From Planctomycetota bacterium (GTDB taxonomy: Bacteria > Planctomycetota > Planctomycetia > Planctomycetales > Planctomycetaceae), in contig JAFEBS010000027.1 in NCBI GenBank assembly GCA_018242525.1, positions 1-51,319 on the forward strand: 51,319 nt of DNA. The letters run 5' to 3'. Positions within the stretch are counted from its first letter, which is position 1; each line of letters starts with the position of its first letter. Position numbers and translations under genes: made by a program. The notes beneath the pieces are model-generated. The model saw only the letters and a list, made by a program, of their open reading frames with translations, did no database searches and was not told the DNA's origin. Positions 18,314 through 25,247 of this stretch are shown here, piece after piece.

Positions 18314-19009
18314 TCAGAAGTCCGTGCCGGGGCGATGGTCATAAAACTTCTGGGCCAGGGCATCGCAAAAGCGATCCATGTATTCTTTCTGGAAGACAAT
18401 CTCGGATCGCTGTTCTTCCTGCAGTGGCTGATGCTTCGGATACTTGGAGTTGAATTCTCTGACAAACACATTGTTCACGCGGTAGTGACCGTCAACTTCC
18501 AAAACTTCATATGCGCGGACATACCCGGCTGCCTGGCCGCGCAACAGTTTCGGGCTGTTGGGCTCACGATAACTGAAGGACTGCACTTCGATCACCACCA
18601 CATAATCGGGATTGAACTCTTCTGCCAGTTCGGTGGGGTCGATACCGACACCACCATGTTCATCGACCCAACTGGCAACCTGATCGGGATTGACCACCTG
18701 GACGCCGTTCAGCTTCATACGGCGGGTGACACCGTCGATCAGGTCGTACGACAACGTGGAGTTATCCTCATCGACGTAATTGGGCGCTTTGCACACGACC
18801 AGGACGGTGTGCTTTCCCTTGGTCAGGTCTTCGCCAGTCATCGTGCGGAAGTCTGCGGGAACCAATGGTTCCCCCATGACCATCTTGCCGAACATGACAC
18901 CCAGGGAACAACCCGGAAGGAATGTCGCAATGGCACCACACAGGCCCGCGCTGACTGCCTGGATCAACAGGCGACGGGGAATTTTTCGGGGAGTTGATTG
19001 TTCGTGCAT
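18314..19009 (-). CDS. Lipoprotein B, paralogue of the downstream lipoprotein
   Basis: A 231-residue predicted lipoprotein with a basic, Arg-rich N terminus, a hydrophobic segment and lipobox FLPGC (Cys34). The mature domain parallels lipoprotein A: a first strand HTVLVVCKAPNYV, a helix, a strand ending in VVNPDQVASWVDEH, a central strand YVVVIEVQSFSY, and a terminal helix YMDRFCDALAQKFYDH. The start at MHEQST (19009) is preferred to 19072 because it places the signal peptide at the N terminus. The DUF2752 gene ends 102 bases upstream, so DUF2752 - lipoprotein B - lipoprotein A may form one unit. Export to the periplasm or outer membrane is likely; the role is unknown. Confidence 0.75.
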   Translation of the reverse strand: MHEQSTPRKIPRRLLIQAVSAGLCGAIATFLPGCSLGVMFGKMVMGEPLVPADFRTMTGEDLTKGKHTVLVVCKAPNYVDEDNSTLSYDLIDGVTRRMKLNGVQVVNPDQVASWVDEHGGVGIDPTELAEEFNPDYVVVIEVQSFSYREPNSPKLLRGQAAGYVRAYEVLEVDGHYRVNNVFVREFNSKYPKHQPLQEEQRSEIVFQKEYMDRFCDALAQKFYDHRPGTDF

Positions 19010-19111
19010 GGGGCGATCCTTCGCCGGTTTGCATCGTCGTATGGCAATGCAGTTTGGAATCCGTTCACTCACTCAGCCGGCAGACTTCCAGTCTGTCGGG
19101 ATCAACCATCA

Positions 19112-19558
19112 TCAAGCATTCCGCCAGATCGCGACCATCCAGGTCCCCACCGCCAGGACGCCGATGATCACGACGAGGATCGTCAACAGGGACAAAGGTT
19201 CATCGACCAGCCATGTCCGGCCACGAGCCGCACTCAGCAAACTCCAGGGAATCATCACAGTACAGAGAGTTGCCAGCAGCAGGCCTGCGGGGTTAACCCG
19301 GCCAGCCGCGACAAACTCGCCACGAACAAAATGGGAAAAACAGGTCGTCATTCCACAGCCGGGACACGGTTGTGAAAACATCACTCGAATCGAACATTCC
19401 GGCAGGCCAACTTGCTGGTGCGTACCAAACCCTCGCGGATCAGGATCCAGCGTACGCGCCAAGGCAAAACCGCTTAGAAGGAACAGCGCCCAGCCAAGCA
19501 GCAACACCCGAGTGACGCCTCCGATGGGGGCACCATTCGTCTGTGGGAATTCAGTCAT
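19112..19558 (-). CDS. DUF2752 family membrane protein
   Basis: A 148-residue integral membrane protein of the DUF2752 family. The family signature CPGCGMT is at 65-71, placed after the first membrane helix (about 15-34) and preceding GRVNPAGLLLATLC, as is typical. Two further hydrophobic segments follow, at roughly 90-108 and 120-142. The Cys pair could bind metal or undergo disulphide exchange, but the family has no established function. The start at MTEFPQT (19558) is chosen; the longer frame from 19786 adds about 76 residues with no family resemblance. It lies upstream of the two paralogous lipoproteins on the same strand. Confidence 0.85.
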   Translation of the reverse strand: MTEFPQTNGAPIGGVTRVLLLGWALFLLSGFALARTLDPDPRGFGTHQQVGLPECSIRVMFSQPCPGCGMTTCFSHFVRGEFVAAGRVNPAGLLLATLCTVMIPWSLLSAARGRTWLVDEPLSLLTILVVIIGVLAVGTWMVAIWRNA

Positions 19559-20302
19559 AAACAAGTGATGGGAGTCATGGGGTTGATACTTCTGAAAATC
19601 ATTGGCTGCAAGATCGTGCCTGAAGAATCTATCAATTGTGGGCTCAATTCGCAGCGAAAACCGGTCAGCAGTGTGAAATCGCGGCGAGATCTGCCGGTCG
19701 ATTGGTTCGAGTCCGTTCACCAGAGGCCGCTCGGCAGGCTCAAGGGATCGAAACCTGCGCAGGTTTTCAGAGCGAACACAGAACAAATCGAGCGGCGTGA
19801 ATTCAATGGGGCAGTCAGTAGGACGAAGCCGACGGAGACTCAGACTCTTAAGTTATCCGTAACGTATTATTCCGTAGATTGTTATGATTCCCTGGCTTGC
19901 TGCAATACGATTGCCTTGCCGTCAGCTACGTTCTGTTGACGATCAGAAAACCCATTTTCCCACAAAGCTTGACGTAGCATGATTTTATGGAACACACCAC
20001 TAAATACGGTGGATCATGCCAAACGCACGAACTGACGACGGCTGCTACAGTTACGATTCTTAAAGAATTCTCGGCGGGAGCATGCCTGGATTGAACCCGC
20101 TGATTGGTCGTAAACCCAAATTGACACTGGAAAACGGGCTGCCATATACTCCCGGCCCATTTCCACCGGGGGTTCCGTTGAAAACTGATTGTTGACGTCG
20201 AGACGCGGAGCGACTCGTTGACAACGAATTGAAGTCAGTTTTCGGCAGAGGCCAGATCACCAAGGACGGTCGACTTCGGACTCAATCCACTCGGGAGCGC
20301 CC
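19559..20302. other. Divergent intergenic region containing the lptD promoter
   Basis: About 740 bases between divergent genes. It holds the strong plus-strand promoter at 20121-20150. An AT-rich patch around 19846-19893 stands out against the GC-rich surroundings and may contain the promoter of the DUF2752 unit, but I cannot define it. A minus-strand frame at 20060-20263 lacks any recognisable feature. Confidence 0.5.
20121..20150 (+). promoter_or_regulatory. Sigma70-type promoter of the LptD-like gene
   Basis: A perfect -35 hexamer TTGACA (20121-20126) and a near-perfect -10 hexamer TATACT (20145-20150) are separated by 18 bases. Transcription would begin near 20157, leaving a leader of about 145 bases before the GTG start at 20303. 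It is the best housekeeping-type promoter I found in the window. Confidence 0.75.
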
Positions 20303-23300
20303 GTGAGGGGCAGTCAAATCCACCTGCGAACCGGATGGCTGGTTGCAATGTGCACCGCGATGCTCGCGGTCGCCATCGTGATCATGCGCCCGCACGCGCC
20401 GGGGCTGGCGGTCGAATCGCCTGCGGTTGAAGAAGATGAACCGATTCAGTTATCGGCAGACTGGTCTCAGGAATGGAACGATGGCGGGACCACGATCGCG
20501 ATATTCCGTGGGAATTGTCACGTCGTTCAGGGGGATTTGGCCTATTCTGCTCAAAGCATGGTGGTGTGGGCGCATGATCGAAGTGCACGCGATGATCAGC
20601 GCAGCCATGTTACGATCTACTTGGAAAGCGGCGTCGAAATCCAAAGCGCCACCGGTACCCGCAGCGAACAATCGGCCTGGGTGGATCTGGAATCCAACCG
20701 GGGACTGTCGCTGGCGGTCAAAGGTCGAGTCCCCAATCGCAATGGACGGGATGATCCGCTGTATCGCCGGGCCGTGGATCGCCCTGGAAGCTCGCCACGG
20801 TCAACGCTGCGGCAAACACAGCTGACGGTGCCATCGCAGTCTCAAACAGGTGCCGTCCCGGACTGGCAAAGTGCACAGGTCCCGCCGGCAGTTGGATTTC
20901 GAAGGATCCGGGTTTCCCCGCGCAGTCTGTCCATGCCATTCAGCATCCAGAGCGAGTTGTCCAAGAATACGACTCCGCCTGAACAGGTGACGATGATTAC
21001 GGGCGGAGTCAATATCGTCGTGGACGGGATGTCCGTAAACGGCATGGACGGTGCCGGAGCGGTCGACCTGAGCGCGGATCGGGCAATTATTTGGACGGAT
21101 GCCACCGCCGGAGACTTCTCGGCCGAAACGATGCAAAGCCGTGATCAGCCGTTTCAGATTTATCTTGAGGGGAACATCGTCATCCGTCGGCAGTCTCAGA
21201 TGTCAATGCTGGGGAATCTGGATGTCAACAATGTCATCCGGGCGACGCGTGCCATCTACGATGCGCGTGAGAATCGAGCGTTGATCCTGGATGCGGAACT
21301 GCAATCGTTTGTCCCGTCGATGGATGCCACGTTCCGGATTCATGCCGAACGGATTCGACAGGAATCAGACAAGAACTTCCATGCCCAGAATGCCTGGTTC
21401 ACCACCAGCCAGATGGGATTTCCCGGCTATCGAATTCAATCTGACAACCTGTTTCTGGAATCACGCCCCACATCCACAGGGGCAACTCGGGTCGACCCTC
21501 GCACCGGCCAGTTGGTGCCACAGGATTCCTTCTGGGTCACCGCCCAGGGATCACAATTGTTTATCGGCGAAGTTCCCCTGGTGTACATCCCCCAGGTCTC
21601 CACTCCGATTAGTGATCCTGGCTCTGTTCCGCTGGTCGGGGCGGGAATCGGTCAGGATCGCATCTTCGGAACGCAAATCCGTACCCGCTGGGACGCATTC
21701 TCCCTGTTTGGACTGCAGCGGCCGGAAGGGGTCGATGTCCGTTGGAACCTGCTGCTGGACTACCTCAGTTATCGCGGTCCGGCCATCGGTACCGACGGTA
21801 AATACGCGGGTACCGACCAGTACGGCAACGCGTTCGGTGGCTTGGGAGCCGCCTATTATTTGTATGACAGCGGCTCCGACAACCTGGGCCGCGACCGCCG
21901 AACATTGACACCATCCGATCCCAACCGTGGACTGTTTGACTGGCAGCACAGTCATGTGTTTGCACCCTATAACATGAAATTGCTGACCGAAGTCGGTGTC
22001 GCATCCGACCGCAACGCACGTGAAAGTCTGCGCGAGAAAGATTTTGATACCGGTAAGGATCAGGAAGTCCTGGGGTATTTGCGCCAGCAACCCGACGAAA
22101 ACTGGACCTGGTCGCTGCTGGTCCAACCCACCGTCAATTACTTCGAAAACAACACCGCCTGGCTGCCGCGTGCAGACCTGAATTCTCTGGGGGTTCCGCT
22201 GCTGGATGGCTGGTTGAACTGGAGTTCACATACCTCTGTGGCGTACGCGGCGCTCAATCAGGCACAAGCTCCCACCAACCCGCAGGACACGTTCAGCCCC
22301 CTGCCCTATTACACGAATGCCAACGGGTTGGTCACGATGACACGGCATGAACTGGATGCTCCGTTTAATCTGGGGCCCGTGAAGATGTCGCCGTACGTTC
22401 TGGGTGAAGCAGCCTATTGGAGCGACAGCTTTACCAACAATTCGATTGATCGCTTTTATGGTCGGGGCGGCATCCGCGCCAACCTGCAATTATGGCGCGC
22501 CTATCCGCAGATCCAGAGCGACATCCTGAACCTGAATGGCCTGGCTCACAAGGTCTCGCTGGACGCTGATTACGGGTACGCCCAATCCAGCCGCAGCCTG
22601 TCCGAAATCCCGCAGTGGAATCCGTTTGAAGACAACGCCCAGGAACGCTTCCGCGAGCGGTTCCTGACCAACACGTTCGGCGGGACCCTGCCGCCGCAGT
22701 TCGATCCGCGGTTCTATGCGGTGCGAGCGCAGGCGGCCACCAGCGTCAGTGCCAACTACAACGAACTGGTCGATTCCCAACAGGCCCTGCGACTCGGCCT
22801 GAGCCAGCGACTGCAGACGAAAGTCGGACCTCCAGACCGCCAGCGGATCAAGGATTGGATGATGCTGGACCTGGGAATCAGCTACTTCCCAAATCCCAAC
22901 CGCGACAACTTCGGCCAGAACTTCGGCCTGTTCAGCGCTCATTATTCGTGGAATGTCGGCGACCGGACGACCCTGGTTGCCGATTCGATGTACGACTTCT
23001 TCGACGGTGCCCAGCAATGGTGGAACATCGGTGTCATGAGCCAGCGCAGTTTTCGCGGCAGCGTGTATGTCGGTGTCCAGCAGATCAAGGGGGCAACGCT
23101 CGACAGCCAGATCCTGACCGGCAGCTACAGCTACGCCATGAGCCCCAAGTGGGTTTCCACCATGAGTGCCTCCTATGACCTGGCCCAGCACCAGAGTCGC
23201 GGTCAGTCACTGACGATCACGCGGATTGGTGAATGGATGTTGTTCCACTTCGGGGCCAACTATGACTGGAGCAAGAACAATGTCGGCTTCATACTGTCGA

Positions 23301-23374
23301 TCGAACCCAAGCTGGGCCGTTCCAATTCCGCCACCCAGTTGGGCTCACTGGCACCGAATGCCGGGGTTCGGTAA
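20303..23374 (+). CDS. lptD: LptD/OstA-like outer-membrane assembly protein
   Basis: A 1023-residue protein predicted to be the outer-membrane beta-barrel component of lipopolysaccharide export. A hydrophobic signal segment (about 12-30) is followed by OstA-like beta-jellyroll segments: first about 45-130 (FRGNCHVVQGDLAYSAQSMV), second about 225-360 (MITGGVNIVVDG, LEGNIVI, RAIYDARENRALI). The remainder to the C terminus is rich in alternating aromatic and polar strands, consistent with an LptD-type barrel (PLVYIPQVSTPI, RTRWDAFSLFGLQ). The start is a GTG with CGGGAG at 20292-20297; an internal ATG at 20348 is the alternative. A strong sigma70-like promoter lies upstream. The convergent cytochrome gene ends only three bases after the stop. 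I see no LptE or other Lpt genes in the window. The call is by family resemblance. Confidence 0.8.
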   Translation: MRGSQIHLRTGWLVAMCTAMLAVAIVIMRPHAPGLAVESPAVEEDEPIQLSADWSQEWNDGGTTIAIFRGNCHVVQGDLAYSAQSMVVWAHDRSARDDQRSHVTIYLESGVEIQSATGTRSEQSAWVDLESNRGLSLAVKGRVPNRNGRDDPLYRRAVDRPGSSPRSTLRQTQLTVPSQSQTGAVPDWQSAQVPPAVGFRRIRVSPRSLSMPFSIQSELSKNTTPPEQVTMITGGVNIVVDGMSVNGMDGAGAVDLSADRAIIWTDATAGDFSAETMQSRDQPFQIYLEGNIVIRRQSQMSMLGNLDVNNVIRATRAIYDARENRALILDAELQSFVPSMDATFRIHAERIRQESDKNFHAQNAWFTTSQMGFPGYRIQSDNLFLESRPTSTGATRVDPRTGQLVPQDSFWVTAQGSQLFIGEVPLVYIPQVSTPISDPGSVPLVGAGIGQDRIFGTQIRTRWDAFSLFGLQRPEGVDVRWNLLLDYLSYRGPAIGTDGKYAGTDQYGNAFGGLGAAYYLYDSGSDNLGRDRRTLTPSDPNRGLFDWQHSHVFAPYNMKLLTEVGVASDRNARESLREKDFDTGKDQEVLGYLRQQPDENWTWSLLVQPTVNYFENNTAWLPRADLNSLGVPLLDGWLNWSSHTSVAYAALNQAQAPTNPQDTFSPLPYYTNANGLVTMTRHELDAPFNLGPVKMSPYVLGEAAYWSDSFTNNSIDRFYGRGGIRANLQLWRAYPQIQSDILNLNGLAHKVSLDADYGYAQSSRSLSEIPQWNPFEDNAQERFRERFLTNTFGGTLPPQFDPRFYAVRAQAATSVSANYNELVDSQQALRLGLSQRLQTKVGPPDRQRIKDWMMLDLGISYFPNPNRDNFGQNFGLFSAHYSWNVGDRTTLVADSMYDFFDGAQQWWNIGVMSQRSFRGSVYVGVQQIKGATLDSQILTGSYSYAMSPKWVSTMSASYDLAQHQSRGQSLTITRIGEWMLFHFGANYDWSKNNVGFILSIEPKLGRSNSATQLGSLAPNAGVR

Positions 23375-23377
23375 CCG

Positions 23378-25156
23378 CTACGGACCACCGATCACTTCGT
23401 AGTTCGCCGACGAATCCGGCGGCGTCTTGAATTCCACGCGCAACTGAGGCTGATCCCGCAGGGAGACCTCCACGCGCAGCGTAATCTGGTGGCGGCCGGG
23501 AGTCAGTTCAACCTCGCTGTTCTTCTTCGCATCAATCACGTTCGAATCGAACCACGCCTGGACAGACTCCGTGGAATCGACGATCACTGCCACCTTGCCT
23601 GAGGCACTCGCGTTGATTTCACCCTGCAGGATCAGCACGGTCGGCTTGTCACCACGCAGTTCTGCCAGGGGGAGATATCCCGAAACTTTGCCGTACGCGG
23701 AATCCCAATCCCCCGGTTGACTGCCCAGAACGAACTGCCGAATGTGTTCCAGGTGCGGGACGTCCGCAGTCAGTTCGACCGGTGGATGGCGCAGCACCCG
23801 CCAACGCTGAATGGTCTTGGACTGCTGAACGGCATACGCTCCCGGTTTGCCAAGTTCCGAGATAAACCTGGCAAGATCCAGCAATTCCGCACGGGTCAGA
23901 AACTTCGTCAGTCCCTGAGGCATCAATGATTTCCCTTCGATTTCCTCGTCGATGTCAGCCGTGGGGATCTTCACAACCGCGCCGTTGGCGTCGCGCATGT
24001 TGATCCGCACGTCGTCACGATCTATCACCACTCCGGTCAGGACCTTGCCGTTGTCCAGTACGAAAATCCGTGTGACGTACTGTTCTTTCACGGCCAGGTT
24101 TGGATTCAGGATCGAATTCAGGACGTAATCCACCGGTGACGTTCCGCCGACGGCACTCAATTCCGGCCCCACCTGTCCGCCCGCCCGGTTCAGGCTGTGG
24201 CACTTCATGCAATTCAGATCCTTGCGTCGAAAGATCATCTCACCCCGCGCGGGATCTCCCTTGGAAATCACATCCGCGGCAATCTTCGCGACTTCTTCGG
24301 GAGTCGGCGGTGGCGCATCCGCGGCGATTCCCGCAGCCTTGCTCAGGACATCTGACAACGCCGCGTCGCTGCGTCCCACCGAATACATGTACCGCAGCGA
24401 TCGCTTGGCGACATCCGGCACCAGTTTCTGTTTGGCGATTTCTGCCGCCAGTTGCTCGGCTCCATTCTTGCGATCCAGGAATGCCCCCAGCATTTCGTCA
24501 GGGTTGTCCTGGGGAGTGGCGTCTGCCAGAACGGCCGCAGCACCGCGGCAGGCTTCCGGCAGATCCATCCCGGACAATCCGGCAGCGGCCTGCATGCGTA
24601 CGGGGAGTGGATTTCCTTTGGCGAGCAGCGCCGTCAGCGTCGTTTGCGAGGCGGCATCGCCGATCGCCACGAGTCCTTCGATGGCCACTCGACGCAATTC
24701 CGGTTTGGTTTTCGCATCGGTGGCAAGGGCCTGCAACGCCGGCGAGATCGCTGCATCCTTCCAGGTCGACGCCAGCTTGATCGCCGCTTGCTGCTGATTT
24801 GGATTCGCCGCCGCCACTTCCCCGACCACCAGCTTTTCCAGCGCGGCCAGTTCACCGGCCGGTTTCACTTTGCGCGTGACAGCGGCATCCGTCATCCACT
24901 GCATTGCTTTCAAGCGCAGATCCGGAGCAAATCCGTCGGGCAGAACGACCTTGTCGAACACGACTTTCAGATCGTGCTCATTGCCACGATTGCAGATCAT
25001 CTCCACGACGGTGGCCTGGCGCTCGGCGGGCAGGCGGCCACTCTGAAACAGCTTCATCAGCGGCCCCACGGCACTTTCGGGCTGGTCGCCGTAAGCCGCG
25101 CAGGAACAACCCACCGACACCACGACGAGCGCGATCGCTCGCAGCACAGGTCTCAT
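23378..25156 (-). CDS. Secreted HEAT-repeat and c-type cytochrome (CxxCH) protein
   Basis: A 592-residue exported protein. A signal peptide (about 1-24) is followed by HEAT-like helical repeats (about 30-270, with units such as LRRVAIEGLVAIGD and RMQAAAGLSGMDL). A cytochrome c domain comes next, with haem motif CMKCH at 316-320 inside RRKDLNCMKCHSLNRAGG. The following segment (LNPNLAVKEQY, VLDNGKVLTGVV, IDEEIEGKSLMPQGLTKFLT) matches the planctomycete-type haem-binding domain usually fused to beta-propeller proteins; the LMPQGL Met is a plausible sixth ligand. A C-terminal beta-rich domain is at about 460-592. The start at MRPVLR (25156) has GGGAG upstream. It lies 91 bases downstream of the GDSL-propeller gene, so the two probably form an operon and act together. 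Confidence 0.88.
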   Translation of the reverse strand: MRPVLRAIALVVVSVGCSCAAYGDQPESAVGPLMKLFQSGRLPAERQATVVEMICNRGNEHDLKVVFDKVVLPDGFAPDLRLKAMQWMTDAAVTRKVKPAGELAALEKLVVGEVAAANPNQQQAAIKLASTWKDAAISPALQALATDAKTKPELRRVAIEGLVAIGDAASQTTLTALLAKGNPLPVRMQAAAGLSGMDLPEACRGAAAVLADATPQDNPDEMLGAFLDRKNGAEQLAAEIAKQKLVPDVAKRSLRYMYSVGRSDAALSDVLSKAAGIAADAPPPTPEEVAKIAADVISKGDPARGEMIFRRKDLNCMKCHSLNRAGGQVGPELSAVGGTSPVDYVLNSILNPNLAVKEQYVTRIFVLDNGKVLTGVVIDRDDVRINMRDANGAVVKIPTADIDEEIEGKSLMPQGLTKFLTRAELLDLARFISELGKPGAYAVQQSKTIQRWRVLRHPPVELTADVPHLEHIRQFVLGSQPGDWDSAYGKVSGYLPLAELRGDKPTVLILQGEINASASGKVAVIVDSTESVQAWFDSNVIDAKKNSEVELTPGRHQITLRVEVSLRDQPQLRVEFKTPPDSSANYEVIGGP

Positions 25157-25208
25157 TCGCACCAACTCCCAGAAACTCACTCGATCTTGTTTGGTCAGCG
25201 GCATCGCC

Positions 25209-25231
25209 TCCACCGACACGGTGTCGGTGGA
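25209..25231. other. Perfect 10-bp inverted repeat between the two cytochrome-system genes
   Basis: TCCACCGACA and its exact complement are separated by CGG, forming a tight hairpin in the 91-base gap between the GDSL-propeller gene and the HEAT-cytochrome gene. No T-run follows, so it is more likely an mRNA-processing or stability element, or a protein-binding palindrome, than a terminator. Confidence 0.6.
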
Positions 25232-25247
25232 AGCCACGAATGACCAG

